DNA of 64,000 nt, taken from assembly GCA_032620915.1 (NCBI GenBank), contig CP136052.1, forward strand, positions 1,836,501-1,900,500, given 5' to 3'. The stretch comes from Oscillospiraceae bacterium NTUH-002-81 (lineage in GTDB: Bacteria; Bacillota; Clostridia; Lachnospirales; Lachnospiraceae). The notes under the pieces were generated by a model that was not told where the DNA came from, searched no databases, and saw only the letters and a list, made by a program, of their open reading frames with translations. The first letter of the stretch is position 1; each line of letters starts with the position of its first letter. The translations under genes were made by a program, and so were the position numbers. Shown here piece by piece: positions 15,934 to 25,269 of this stretch.

Positions 15934-16392
15934 ATGATAACTTATACAGAAGAAAAGAAATTTACAAAACAGCAGGTACAGCAGTTGTTTCTGTCGGTGA
16001 ACTGGACGTCAGGTAACTACCCGGAGCGGCTGTATCGGGCATTACTGCATTCTTCCACGGTGCTCACCGCCTGGGACGGGGAGAAGCTGGTGGGCCTTAT
16101 CCGGGTGCTGGACGATACCGCGATGCTGGCGCAGATTCACTATGTGCTTGTGCATCCGGCTTATCACGGACAGGGCATTGCCGGTCACATGCTGGAGCTG
16201 ATCAAGGAGAAATACCGGGATTTCCTGTATATCGAGGCCATGCCGGAGGATAAAAAGAATGTGCCCTTTTATGAAAAGCATGGGTTCTCCGTGATGGAAA
16301 AAGGGGCTGCTATCCAGATCTGGCATGACCTGGAGCCGGAAAATGAAGGCGGACCAGAACAATCTGATGATAGAATAGGGGAGCGCGAATAA
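15934..16392 (+). CDS. GNAT-family N-acetyltransferase
   Basis: A 152-residue GNAT protein. Beta-strand 4 and the acetyl-CoA loop are seen in IHYVLVHPAYHGQGIAGHMLELI (HxGQGxxxxM pattern), with LTAWDGEKLVGLIRVLDDT before it and VPFYEKHGFSVMEKGAA as the usual C-terminal signature. The start is ATG 15934 with AGGGGAAA upstream, 9 bases after the corrected end of the HxlR frame. The C-terminal 20 residues are charged and unconserved. The acceptor is unknown. Confidence 0.88.
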   Translation: MITYTEEKKFTKQQVQQLFLSVNWTSGNYPERLYRALLHSSTVLTAWDGEKLVGLIRVLDDTAMLAQIHYVLVHPAYHGQGIAGHMLELIKEKYRDFLYIEAMPEDKKNVPFYEKHGFSVMEKGAAIQIWHDLEPENEGGPEQSDDRIGERE

Positions 16393-16474
16393 TTTCGAAT
16401 GAAAAAGAGCCATAATGAACAGATTTTATGCTATAATTTCCAAATAGATACTGATTCTGTAGGAAGAGGCGGGA

Positions 16475-17116
16475 ATGGATATGAATTATAAAGAGAAACA
16501 GGAACGGATACTGGACGCGGCATTCCGCATATTTGTGGAGCGGAAGATCGAACCGGTGAGCATGGGAGAGATCGCGGAGGCAGCAGGTATCGGGCGGGCG
16601 ACATTGTTTCGATACTATCCGAGCAAGCTGGAGCTGGTCATCGCAGTCTGTACGAGAGAATGGAAGAAGTATATGGATGAGCTGGATCGCAGAAGACCCA
16701 TCAGCTCCGTGGGGGAGATCCCGGCCATTGACCGGCTGATCTTTACGCTGGATGGATGTATTGCGCTGTATATGAACTATAAGGAGCTGTTTTTATACAA
16801 TGATAATTTCAATCATTACGTGTCACACGCGGGATGTGAGAACAGCCAGCTGAAAGAGTTCCATGAAGCGCTGTATTCGGTCAACACCCGTCTGCACAAT
16901 ATGTATGAGAAGGCGAAGGAAGACCACAGCTTCCGGACAGATATCCCGGAAGAGGAGTTTATGCGGGTGACCGTCCATGCGATGATGACGTTCTGTACCT
17001 ACTATGCGGGCGGATTCATCTGGGGTTCCCAGCAGAGCGGGGACTACACGAAAGAGCTTCTCCGGATGAAGGAAATGATACTGGAATATGTAAGGCCGGA
17101 GGCAGAAGAGGTTTAG
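16475..17116 (+). CDS. TetR/AcrR-family transcriptional regulator
   Basis: A 213-residue TetR regulator. The N-terminal helix-turn-helix is textbook: RILDAAFRIFVERKIEPVSMGEIAEAAGIGRATLFRYYPSKLELV (residues about 10-54). The remainder is the helical ligand-binding domain, with many aromatic residues. ATG 16475 or ATG 16481 could start it; AGGAAGAGGCGGG lies upstream of both. A TATAAT (16432-16437) is a likely -10. Its target is unclear; the next genes belong to a separate MarR-controlled unit. Confidence 0.88.
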   Translation: MDMNYKEKQERILDAAFRIFVERKIEPVSMGEIAEAAGIGRATLFRYYPSKLELVIAVCTREWKKYMDELDRRRPISSVGEIPAIDRLIFTLDGCIALYMNYKELFLYNDNFNHYVSHAGCENSQLKEFHEALYSVNTRLHNMYEKAKEDHSFRTDIPEEEFMRVTVHAMMTFCTYYAGGFIWGSQQSGDYTKELLRMKEMILEYVRPEAEEV

Positions 17117-17133
17117 CGAGCTTCTGCGGGCTG

Positions 17134-17191
17134 TTGACAAAGCGGTTTTTTGCACTATAATAGTTGTAGGTACAACGATGTACATACAACT
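17134..17191 (+). promoter_or_regulatory. Strong promoter and operator for the MarR-ABC exporter operon
   Basis: TTGACA (17134-17139) and TATAAT (17156-17161) with a 16-base spacer form a near-consensus promoter. Directly downstream, over the start site, AGTTGTAGGTACA (17162-17174) and TGTACATACAACT (17179-17191) are inverted repeats with one mismatch. Autorepression by the MarR protein is the likely use. Confidence 0.78.
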
Positions 17192-17236
17192 ATTTGTATT
17201 TCACAGGAATCTGAAAAATACCTTCGGGAGGAAATT

Positions 17237-17704
17237 ATGGATATCACAGGACGAAAAATCACGAAGATTGCCCGGGAAGCGGAGAAGCTGGTTTTGCTGA
17301 CTCTGCGGGAAACGGGCGTTGGAACGGCGGAGATCGATCTGATCCATGCGTTGCGTCACAGACCCGGCTGCACGCAGGCGCAGCTGGCGGAGATTCTCCA
17401 TGCGGATAAAGCGGCCATTGCCCGCAGAACCAAAAATCTTGAGACAAAGGGATACCTGATCCGCAGGGATGATCCCCATGACCGGCGCAGCCAGCAGCTC
17501 TTTCCCACGGAAAAAGCAGAAGCCATGAAAGTGTCCAAGGTGGAGATCGAATCGTCCTTTTACGAATATCTGACCCGCGTGCTGACGGCGGAGGAAGCGG
17601 AGGCCTTTGCGGCATCCCTGGATAAGCTGTACCGGGCCTCCAAGACCGAGAGCCGGGCGGGATTTCCGCATTTTCATAAAACGGACGGGGAGATGAAAGC
17701 ATGA
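17237..17704 (+). CDS. MarR-family transcriptional regulator
   Basis: A 155-residue MarR protein starting at ATG 17237, five bases after GGGAGG. The winged helix is EIDLIHALRHRPGCTQAQLAEILHADKAAIARRTKNLETKGYLIRRDDPHDRRSQQLFPTE, shown here in pieces: GCTQAQLAEIL is helix 2-3 and RRDDPHDRRSQ the wing with its conserved DPxDRR. Its last four bases overlap the start of the first ABC gene (ATGA), so regulator and exporter are co-translated. The palindrome at its own promoter suggests it represses the operon until a ligand, perhaps the exported compound, binds. Confidence 0.9.
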   Translation: MDITGRKITKIAREAEKLVLLTLRETGVGTAEIDLIHALRHRPGCTQAQLAEILHADKAAIARRTKNLETKGYLIRRDDPHDRRSQQLFPTEKAEAMKVSKVEIESSFYEYLTRVLTAEEAEAFAASLDKLYRASKTESRAGFPHFHKTDGEMKA

Positions 17705-19446
17705 GCAGGAGAGAGAAGCAGACATTTACACCGGATCGCATCCGTTCCTATTTCGTGATGGAATGGCTGCCGCTTTTGCTGGTTACGATTTCCGGTGTGA
17801 TCTACAATGTGGGGCTGCTGGCAACGCCCCGGTTCGAGGGACGGCTGGCCCAGTGCCTGGCGGACATTCTGGGAGGGAGCGCAACGGCTGCCAAGATGGC
17901 CATGCTGGTGATCTTATACGTGATTGTCACATTTATCGTGCAGGCGGCCCGGTTTGTGAAGCGTTTTTATGTCCGGCGGTTTGCCAACAATATCAACCGG
18001 CGGATGAAGGGCATCCTTTATGCCAATCTGGTGCGCCAGAGCCGGGCGGCACTGGAAAAGGAAGGTGTCGGAAACGTCATGACGAAGGCCATTTCCGATG
18101 TGGATGACTGCGTGGAGGGCATGCGGAAATTTACCACGGAAGTGTTTGACACGGGTGTGGCGCTGGCCGGTTATGTAGTCATGCTGCTGGTGTACGACTG
18201 GCGGCTGGCACTGCTGAGTCTGCTTTTCACACCGATCTCTTATTTTTGCGCAGAATGGATGAAAAAACCGGTGCAGCGTGCCGGAGCTTCCTATAAGAAA
18301 GCGGCCGGGGCTTTGAGCGCAGCCACGCTGGACCGGGCGGAAAATGCCGTTACCTACCGGGTGTACGGCTGTGAGGATACCAGAGCCGGGCTTTATGAAG
18401 GGGCGCTGAATCGCTATGAGAAAACGGCGGTGCGTAACAATGTGTGGCAGTCGGCCCTTCCGCCGCTGTATCTGGCGGCATCTGAGGCGGGGGTGTTATT
18501 TATCCTCTGGTTTGGCGCTAAAAATGTGCTGGGAACCGGATGGAGCAGCTGGGATATCGCAGCATTTACCACGTTTCTTTCCTGTTTTACCAAGCTGACC
18601 GTCAAATCCTCCAAGGTTGCCAAGCTGTTTAACGCGGTACAGAAAGCGGAAGTTTCCTGGAAACGGATAAAACCGCTGATGCAGTCGCCGGAGCAGCTGG
18701 AGCCGCTGGCCATTCCGGCAGCAGAAGAGGTGACGCTGGAGAATCTTTCTTTCGCCTATGGAGATACGACTGTATTTTCCGGTCTGACATTGACAGCCCG
18801 TCCGGGAGAAATGATCGGCGTCACCGGCCCGGTTGCCTGCGGAAAATCCACCTTCGGGCGCGTGTTCCTCTGCGAATCCCCGTATGAGGGCTCGGTTCGT
18901 TTCGGTAAAAGAGAGCTTTCCATCCTCACTCCGAGAGAAATCGCTGCCACGGTGGGATATCTGGGGCACGACCCGGAGCTGAGCGCGGACACGCTGGAGC
19001 ATAACGTGCTGTGCGGCAGCGAGCAGGAGGTCATCCCTTATTTTCAGGCGGTGGCATTCCGGGAAGAAGTGTTATCCATGGAAAAGCAGGCAGAAACAGT
19101 CATCGGCAGCAGCGGTACCCGTCTGTCCGGCGGCCAGGCCCAGCGGCTGGCACTGGCACGGACGCTGGCCCATCCGCGTCCACTGATGATCCTGGATGAT
19201 CCGTTTTCTGCCCTTGACCGGAAAACAGAAGATACGGTATTTGCCAATCTGCAGGAGTATGCAAAGGATAAGGTCGTCTTTCTCATTTCCCACCGGCTGT
19301 ACCATTTCCCACAGATGCAGAAGGTGATCTTCATGGAAGACGGAAAGACCACAGTCGGAACCCATGGGGAGCTGATGGCTTCGGTTCCGGCATATCGAAG
19401 ACTTTATGAAAGCCAGACAGGAGGGGAACAGCATGAAGAAGCATAA
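17701..19446 (+). CDS. ABC exporter half-transporter with degenerate catalytic site (subunit A)
   Basis: A 581-residue fused permease-ATPase. The first about 320 residues contain several hydrophobic segments (WLPLLLVTISGVIYNVGLLA, MAMLVILYVIVTFIV, LAGYVVMLLVYDW). The nucleotide-binding domain has Walker A GPVACGKST, signature LSGGQAQR, and Walker B LMILDDPFSALD. The catalytic Glu after the Walker B Asp is replaced by Asp. In heterodimeric exporters such as TM287/288 one partner shows exactly this change. The next gene overlaps by 14 bp and has a normal Glu. The pair probably pumps a drug, peptide or lipid under MarR control; the substrate is unknown. Confidence 0.9.
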   Translation: MSRREKQTFTPDRIRSYFVMEWLPLLLVTISGVIYNVGLLATPRFEGRLAQCLADILGGSATAAKMAMLVILYVIVTFIVQAARFVKRFYVRRFANNINRRMKGILYANLVRQSRAALEKEGVGNVMTKAISDVDDCVEGMRKFTTEVFDTGVALAGYVVMLLVYDWRLALLSLLFTPISYFCAEWMKKPVQRAGASYKKAAGALSAATLDRAENAVTYRVYGCEDTRAGLYEGALNRYEKTAVRNNVWQSALPPLYLAASEAGVLFILWFGAKNVLGTGWSSWDIAAFTTFLSCFTKLTVKSSKVAKLFNAVQKAEVSWKRIKPLMQSPEQLEPLAIPAAEEVTLENLSFAYGDTTVFSGLTLTARPGEMIGVTGPVACGKSTFGRVFLCESPYEGSVRFGKRELSILTPREIAATVGYLGHDPELSADTLEHNVLCGSEQEVIPYFQAVAFREEVLSMEKQAETVIGSSGTRLSGGQAQRLALARTLAHPRPLMILDDPFSALDRKTEDTVFANLQEYAKDKVVFLISHRLYHFPQMQKVIFMEDGKTTVGTHGELMASVPAYRRLYESQTGGEQHEEA

Positions 19447-21073
19447 GACAGGCGTGTTTGACGCTGTAAAAACCGCCGCCCTGACCCATCGGGGGCTGAC
19501 GGCGGTAACGCTGCTGTGTGTGGCGGCATCGGTGATCATGTCCCTGATCCCGCCGCTGCTGCTGGCGCGGATCATCGACCGGCTGACCGGCGGCATGCCG
19601 CTGGCGTTCCTTGCCGTGCTTCTCTATTTTGGAAGCCTTGTGCTGGAGAGCATTCTCTCCTCCGCCCAGGAAGCACTGCTGGTGTTGTTTGGACAGAAGA
19701 TGACCCACGCCCTCCGCTCGGAAATGTCGCAGAAATTAACGCAGCTGCCCGCAAGCACGCTGGCGGCCCAGAATCCCGGGGAAGTTGCGGCCCGCTTTTC
19801 CGGTGATGTGGATACGGTGGAGGCCTTGTTCACCTCCGGCATCATCAGCATGGCGGCGGATGCCTGCCGGATTGTTTCTATTTTGGCAGTTATTGCCGTG
19901 AAAAACGCAGGACTTGCGCTGATCTTGCTGCTGGTTCTGCCGTTGTTTGCCCTGTTTACCCGTCATGTACAGAAGCGGATGCTGGCAGCCCAGCTGGATC
20001 ATCGCCGGGCGGTGGCAGCCGTGTCCGGGCAGGTGCCGGAGACCCTTCATAACATTCGGACGATCCGGGCGCTGGGACTGGAAAGCTATATGGAACGCCG
20101 GTATGACCGACGGATCGGGGAGAGCTATGGGGCCATGGAGAGAACCAATTTTTACGATGCCATTTATTCTCCGGTGGTGCTCCTGCTGAATGCGGCGGTG
20201 GTGGGGATCGTCATGCTGCTGTCTGCCTCGGGGAATGCCGGCATTCTTCGCCTGTTTGGCATGTCGGTGGGTATTTCGGTTGCGGTTATCAGCTATATTT
20301 CCCGCATTTTTACGCCCATCGAAAGCCTTGGTATGGAAATCCAGACCATTCAGTTGGCAATGGCAGGCGTCAGACGGATCGATGCCTTTCTGGCACAGCC
20401 GGAGCGGGACATCCCCCAAAAGCGGGAACAGGCCGCCCACGGGGATATTGTATTTTCTCATGTAACCTTTGGATACGGGGAAAAACCGGTACTCCATGAT
20501 TTTTCCATGAAGGTAAAAGAAGGAGAGCAGGTCACGCTGGTGGGCAGGACCGGTGCAGGAAAGAGTACCATTTTCCGTCTGCTGTTGGGGCTTTACAGGC
20601 CGGAAGCGGGGACCATCACCATCGGCGGCGTAGATGTTGCCAGGATCACGGATGAGGAACGGCGGTCATGCATTGGCTGCGTGGAGCAGCATTTTTCACG
20701 GGTACCGGGGACGGTGCGGGAGCAGATCACGCTGGGAGACGGGCGGATCACGGAAGAGATGGTAAAACAGGCGGCAAAGCTGGCCGGGCTCGATGGAGCT
20801 ATCGGCGCTTTGCCGGAGGGATATGATACGCTGTGTACGGACGGTATGTTTTCACAGGGAGAATGGCAGCTTTTGTCCATTGCCCGGGCGGCAGCGGCAG
20901 ATCCGGCCATCCTGCTGCTGGATGAGATCACCGCAAACCTGGACGCGGAGACAGAAGCGCGTGTTCTGGAGGCGCTGCGCCGGGCATCGAAAGGAAGGAC
21001 GGTTCTCTCTATTTCTCATCGTATCTACGAGAATCTCGGCGGCAGGACGGTGGAGATCGGAGATGGGAGATAG
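19433..21073 (+). CDS. ABC exporter half-transporter with intact catalytic Glu (subunit B)
   Basis: A 546-residue permease-ATPase, partner of the previous subunit. ATG 19433 is chosen (AGGAGGGG 5 bases before); an earlier ATG at 19406 lacks a ribosome site. The membrane domain is followed by Walker A GRTGAGKST, an unusual signature FSQGEWQLLSIARA in place of LSGGQ, Walker B LLLDEITANLD with the catalytic Glu, and the switch His in SISHRIYE. In a heterodimer, its Walker A/B would pair with the LSGGQ of subunit A, forming the competent site, while the second site is degenerate on both sides. No further gene is in the operon. Confidence 0.9.
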   Translation: MKKHKTGVFDAVKTAALTHRGLTAVTLLCVAASVIMSLIPPLLLARIIDRLTGGMPLAFLAVLLYFGSLVLESILSSAQEALLVLFGQKMTHALRSEMSQKLTQLPASTLAAQNPGEVAARFSGDVDTVEALFTSGIISMAADACRIVSILAVIAVKNAGLALILLLVLPLFALFTRHVQKRMLAAQLDHRRAVAAVSGQVPETLHNIRTIRALGLESYMERRYDRRIGESYGAMERTNFYDAIYSPVVLLLNAAVVGIVMLLSASGNAGILRLFGMSVGISVAVISYISRIFTPIESLGMEIQTIQLAMAGVRRIDAFLAQPERDIPQKREQAAHGDIVFSHVTFGYGEKPVLHDFSMKVKEGEQVTLVGRTGAGKSTIFRLLLGLYRPEAGTITIGGVDVARITDEERRSCIGCVEQHFSRVPGTVREQITLGDGRITEEMVKQAAKLAGLDGAIGALPEGYDTLCTDGMFSQGEWQLLSIARAAAADPAILLLDEITANLDAETEARVLEALRRASKGRTVLSISHRIYENLGGRTVEIGDGR

Positions 21074-21101
21074 CTATGTCTGATGATTTTACGGGAATCT
21101 G

Positions 21102-21581
21102 TTACTCCGGGTATACCAGACGGTCTTCCTGGATATCTGTCAGCACATTTTCCAGATATTTCTTTGCCAGGTAGTTTGCCATGGGCAGGTTCATGTCCAG
21201 ATAGTTGCCGCAGTCTCTGGGGGAAGCGCCGGGCACTTCGCCCTTATAATCCCGGATGAAAGCGAACATTTCCTGCATGAGCGGGATGATGTCGCGGGAT
21301 TCATAGTCGCCGAAGAGCAGCAGGTAGAAGCCGGTGCGGCAGCCCATGGGGCCGAAATAGACGATCCGGGAGCCGAATTCCGCGTGGTTGCGCAGGAAGG
21401 TGGCAGCCAGATGCTCGATGGTGTGTACCTCGGCGGTGTTCATGACGGGTTCCTCGTTGGGGGAGGTCATGCGCAGGTCGAAGGTGGTGATGGTGACGCC
21501 GTTGTGGGTGTCTTTCCGGGATACGTAGACACCGGGCTGTAATTTGATATGGTTAATGGTAAAGCTTGTGATTTTCTCCAT
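21102..21581 (-). CDS. luxS: S-ribosylhomocysteine lyase LuxS
   Basis: A 159-residue LuxS, which splits S-ribosylhomocysteine into homocysteine and the AI-2 precursor in the activated methyl cycle. The metal-binding HTIEH motif is followed by LAATFLRNH, and the catalytic Cys lies in GPMGCRTGFY. The distal Cys-containing segment ASPRDCGNY supplies the third metal ligand family-wide. The start is ATG 21581, with AAAGGA 8-9 bases upstream. It is transcribed alone, convergent with the ABC exporter. Confidence 0.96.
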   Translation of the reverse strand: MEKITSFTINHIKLQPGVYVSRKDTHNGVTITTFDLRMTSPNEEPVMNTAEVHTIEHLAATFLRNHAEFGSRIVYFGPMGCRTGFYLLLFGDYESRDIIPLMQEMFAFIRDYKGEVPGASPRDCGNYLDMNLPMANYLAKKYLENVLTDIQEDRLVYPE

Positions 21582-21620
21582 GAAGTTCATCCTTTCTGTC
21601 TGTGATTCCATCTATAATCA

Positions 21621-21658
21621 TTGCGTTTTCTTCGTTTTTCAAACTCTCGAAAACGCAA
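21621..21658 (-). terminator. Hairpin between the pseudouridine synthase gene and luxS
   Basis: TTGCGTTTTC (21621-21630) and GAAAACGCAA (21649-21658) form a perfect 10-bp stem with an 18-base loop. It lies 15 bases after the stop of the upstream leftward gene and 40 bases before luxS. There is no long T-run, so termination is probable but not sure. Confidence 0.45.
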
Positions 21659-21672
21659 AACATTCGCGATTA

Positions 21673-22581
21673 TTATAGCATAAACCAGTCCGGGTGGCAA
21701 TCTTCCGGCAGGGGTGAGGTAAAGGTCATCTCTTCCCCGGTGACGGGATGGGAAAAGGACAGCCGGTGGGAGTGGAGGGGCTGCCGCTTAAAGTGCCGGT
21801 AATCGGGGCAGTAGAGGAAATCTCCCGGCAGGGGATGACCGATATGCCCCATGTGTACCCGGATCTGGTGTGTGCGGCCGGTGTCCAGCCGGATGCGAAG
21901 CAGGGAATAAGTACCGTTTGGGGAAATGGCCATCCGTGTAAAATGAGTGACGGCAGGATCACCGTTTACGGGATCGACACACCGTTCGATAACGGAACCG
22001 GGTTGGCGGCCGATGGGGGCGTCGATGGTGCCACGCTCGGGTGCCAGCCCCTGTACGACAGCCAGATATTCCCGGTGGATGTGCCGTTCCTTCATCTGGG
22101 CGGAGAGGACAACGCTGCTGTAAGCATTTTTTGCCACGATGAGTAGTCCGGACGTATCCCGATCCAGCCGGTTGATGCAGCGGAAGATGAAGGGCCGTTC
22201 CTGCTGCTCGTAGTAGTATGCCAGCGCGTTGGCCAGTGTATTTTCATAGTTGCCCATGGACGGGTGAATGGGCATGTCCGGTGGCTTGTCCAGCACCAGA
22301 AGATCTTCATCCTCGTAGACGATGGTAAGGGGCAGTGGAACCGGTGCAATGTGCTCGGAGGCTTCTTCTTCCCGCAGGCGGATTGTAAGAAGCGATTTCA
22401 CACGGTCAAAAAAGAAACGGTGTGATGGCAGCACCGGCACACCGTCCAGCGTGATCCCGTCAGGCATGGTTTTCAGCCGGATAAGGAGATGCCGGGAAAA
22501 GCCCCGGCTTCGCAAATACTCGGCCACGGTTCTCCCGGCATCTTCCGGCTGGATTTCATAGGTCAGAATCCGTTCCCACAT
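21673..22581 (-). CDS. RluA-family 23S rRNA/tRNA pseudouridine synthase
   Basis: A 302-residue pseudouridine synthase of the RluA/RluD family. The S4-like N-terminus (RSRGFSRHLLIRLKTMPDGITLDG) is followed by the catalytic domain: YEDEDLLVLDKPPDMPIHP, INRLDRDTSGLLIVAKN with the catalytic Asp in RLDRDTSG, and RLDTGRTHQIRVHMGHIGHPLPGD. ATG 22581 overlaps the potD stop (TAATG), so the gene is coupled to the end of the polyamine operon; an upstream ATG at 22605 lies inside potD. The target site cannot be set from sequence alone. Confidence 0.93.
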   Translation of the reverse strand: MWERILTYEIQPEDAGRTVAEYLRSRGFSRHLLIRLKTMPDGITLDGVPVLPSHRFFFDRVKSLLTIRLREEEASEHIAPVPLPLTIVYEDEDLLVLDKPPDMPIHPSMGNYENTLANALAYYYEQQERPFIFRCINRLDRDTSGLLIVAKNAYSSVVLSAQMKERHIHREYLAVVQGLAPERGTIDAPIGRQPGSVIERCVDPVNGDPAVTHFTRMAISPNGTYSLLRIRLDTGRTHQIRVHMGHIGHPLPGDFLYCPDYRHFKRQPLHSHRLSFSHPVTGEEMTFTSPLPEDCHPDWFML

Positions 22582-23647
22582 TAGTTGGATTTTACCTCTT
22601 TCCATTTATTGTTGTAGACCTCGTCCACATCATCTCCCAAATATTTGAATACTTCGCAGTTTTTCAGCATTTCTGCGGTAGGGAAAGCAATGGTGGAATT
22701 CTTAATGTCCTCATCCTCAATAAGTTCCCGGGCTGCCTTGTTGGGGGTAGAGTATGTGATATACTCAAAGTTTTTCAGTGCGATTTCCGGTTTGCACACA
22801 TGAAGTTAATGAAAGCCTCTGCATTTTCCTTGTGTTCTGCATTTTTCGGGATCACCCATCCATCGATCCAGACATTGGAGCCTTCCTTGGGGATCACATA
22901 TTCCAGATCCGAATTTTCTCTCTGGGTGAAAATAGCCTCACCGGAGTAGATGACACCGATGGCGGCCTCATTGCCGATCATCTTGTCACGCACCTGGTCG
23001 ATGACATAAGCCTGTACCAGCGGTTTCTGGTCGATAAGCAGGTTTTTGGCTTCCTCCAGCTCGTTTTCATCGGTGGAGTTGAGAGAGTAGCCCAGCTTTT
23101 TCAGTGCAACAGCAAAAGCATCGCGCACGCTGTCCTGCATGAGGATGTTGTCCTTGTATTTCTCGTCCCAGAGTACGTCCCAGCTGTCGATGGGTTCATC
23201 TATCATCGTCTTGTTGTACAGGATACCGACAGTTCCCCAACAGTAGGGTACGCAGTATTTATTACCGGGGTCAAAGCCCTCTGCCTGCGCCAGATAGGTC
23301 TCATCCAGATTGGAAATATTGGGAATGTCATCGTAATTCAATTCTTCCAGCAATCCCTCCTGGATCATACGCTGTATCATGTAGTCGGAAGGGCAGACAA
23401 CATCATAGGCCACAGCGCCTGCAGATACTTTGGGATACATGATCTCATTGGTCTCGAACTCTTCATACACGACTTTGATGCCGGTCTCTTCTTCAAATTC
23501 ATCCAGCACATCGGGATCGATGTATTCTCCCCAGTTGTAGACAACGACCTGATTGTCAGAAGATGCGCTGTCAGAGCCGCCGCATCCGGCAAGCAGAGAG
23601 GCACACATGGATGCCAGTAAAACAGATGCAAGTACTTTCTTTTTCAT
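22581..23647 (-). pseudogene. potD: Polyamine-binding lipoprotein PotD, frameshifted near the C-terminus
   Basis: The extracellular substrate-binding protein for spermidine/putrescine uptake. ATG 23647 follows GAGGAGG; a lipoprotein signal peptide ends in SLLAGCGG. The mature part begins VVVYNWGEYIDPDVLDEFEEE, the family's hallmark, and continues to AEAFINFMC. There the frame is lost at a (CA)3 tract (22795-22800). The C-terminus PEIALKNFEYITYSTPNKAA continues in another frame to 22581. Removing two bases restores a protein of about 355 residues with good family alignment (FMCKPEIALKNF). Since the rest of the operon is intact, a sequence error is the simplest reading. Confidence 0.88.
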
Positions 23648-23661
23648 TTGGTAACTCCTCC

Positions 23662-25269
23662 TCATTTGCTGCCGTTTGCTCTGGCAGACTTGTTTTTTGC
23701 GTTAGGTGCGATATTGATCAGAAGAAGAAGCAGCAGCACAGAAACAAACAGCAGCGTGGAAAGCGCGTACATTTCCGGCTTGATGCCTTTCTTGACCTCT
23801 GTATAAATTTTTGTGGACAGCGTGTCCAGGCCAGGTCCCTTGGTAAAATGGGTGATGATAAAATCATCCAGGGACATGGTAAATGCCAGCAGAAAGCCGG
23901 AGAGGACACCGGGAACGATGTCCGGGAAAACCACCTTGAAAAAAGCATACAGCGGGGAAGCGCCCAGATCCAGGGCTGCCTCGTAGGTGGATTTGTTCGT
24001 CTGTTTTAATTTCGGCATGACGCTTAAGATCACGTAAGGAATGTTAAACGTAATGTGGGCTGCCAGCACGGAGCCGAAGCCGAAATGAACGCCCAGCGCA
24101 ATGAACAGCAGCATGAGAGAAATACCGGTGACAATGTCGGCGTTGAGCATCGGGATGTTGGTGACGCTCATGCAGATGGTTTTCATTTTCCGGTTCATGC
24201 CGTTGATGCCCATGGCTGCCATGGTGCCGATGATGGTGGCGATGGCTGCGGACAGGAAAGCGATGAGCAGCGTATTGTATAATGCCTGCAAAATGGCCTG
24301 GTTCTGGAATAATTCAGAATACCATTTCAGCGTAAAACCGCCCCATTTTGCCCGGGTTTTCGACGCATTGAAGGACAGGACGATCAGTGCGGCGATGGGC
24401 GCATACAGAAGCAGAAAGATCAGCGCCAGATAAATGCGTTCCAGATGTGCGCGCATCAGAACATCGCCCCCCTCTCCGTCTTTATCGTATTTCATCACAA
24501 ATGCCATGCTGATGAGGATGAATACCATCAGCACCAGGGAAAGGCCGGAGCCTAAATGCCAGTTGTTGCCCTGGGTAAATTCCTGCTCGATGACGTTGCC
24601 GATGAGCAGGATCTTGCTGCCGCCAAGTAAAGTGGAGATGACGAAGGTGGTCATGGCCGGAACGAACACCATGGTGATGCCGCTGATGACACCGGGGATG
24701 CTCAGCGGAAAAATAACCTTGAAAAAGGTCTGTACGCCGTTGGCGCCCAGGTCTCTGGCTGCATTGATGACGTTCTGGTCGATTTTTATCAGCACATTGT
24801 AAATCGGAAGCACCATAAACGGCAGGAAATTGTATACCATGCCAAGTACGATGGCGCCTGGGGTGTTAATGATCTCCAGAGAGGGCAGATGCAGGAAGGA
24901 AAGGATGTTGTTGATGACACCGTTCTTTTCCAGCAGTGTCTGCCAGGCCAGGGTACGCAGCAGAAAGTTCATCCACATGGGAAGGATGAACAGCAGTACC
25001 ATAAAGCTGCTCTGGTTGACCTGATGTTTGTTCAGGATCATGGCCAGCGGATAGGCCAGGATGAGGCAGATCACCGTGCTCACCAGCGACAGGAGGATGG
25101 AAAGCCACAATGCTTTGGCATGCTCATGGGTGAGGATGGCCAGCACGTTTTCCATGGTGAAGCTGCCGCTTCGGTCTGTGAAACCATACCAGAAGATCAT
25201 GAGCAGCGGGATGATGATGAAACCCACGGCCCAGACCAGGTAAGGCGCGGAAAGCCATTTTTTATTCAA
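23662..25269 (-). CDS. potB: Polyamine ABC permeases PotB and PotC as one continuous frame
   Basis: Residues 1-270 are PotB ([23 protein letters not shown]-type loop [23 protein letters not shown] shown by AARDLGANG) and residues about 272-535 are PotC ([20 protein letters not shown]; loop [20 protein letters not shown]). Each half has about six hydrophobic segments, normal for the two separate permeases. The join is [16 protein letters not shown]. It contains a G6 run (24472-24467); with five G the first part would end in TGA overlapping the PotC ATG at 24456 (TGATG). That is a standard coupled arrangement, so the fusion may be an indel effect. The potA stop overlaps the start here by 8 bp; potD follows. 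Confidence 0.9.
   Translation of the reverse strand: MNKKWLSAPYLVWAVGFIIIPLLMIFWYGFTDRSGSFTMENVLAILTHEHAKALWLSILLSLVSTVICLILAYPLAMILNKHQVNQSSFMVLLFILPMWMNFLLRTLAWQTLLEKNGVINNILSFLHLPSLEIINTPGAIVLGMVYNFLPFMVLPIYNVLIKIDQNVINAARDLGANGVQTFFKVIFPLSIPGVISGITMVFVPAMTTFVISTLLGGSKILLIGNVIEQEFTQGNNWHLGSGLSLVLMVFILISMAFVMKYDKDGEGGDVLMRAHLERIYLALIFLLLYAPIAALIVLSFNASKTRAKWGGFTLKWYSELFQNQAILQALYNTLLIAFLSAAIATIIGTMAAMGINGMNRKMKTICMSVTNIPMLNADIVTGISLMLLFIALGVHFGFGSVLAAHITFNIPYVILSVMPKLKQTNKSTYEAALDLGASPLYAFFKVVFPDIVPGVLSGFLLAFTMSLDDFIITHFTKGPGLDTLSTKIYTEVKKGIKPEMYALSTLLFVSVLLLLLLINIAPNAKNKSARANGSK

Noticed and set aside
22137..22349. CRISPR array or other spaced direct repeats
   Set aside because: I looked across the window and saw no regularly spaced identical repeats; the only repeat families are the four structured elements and the element hairpins.
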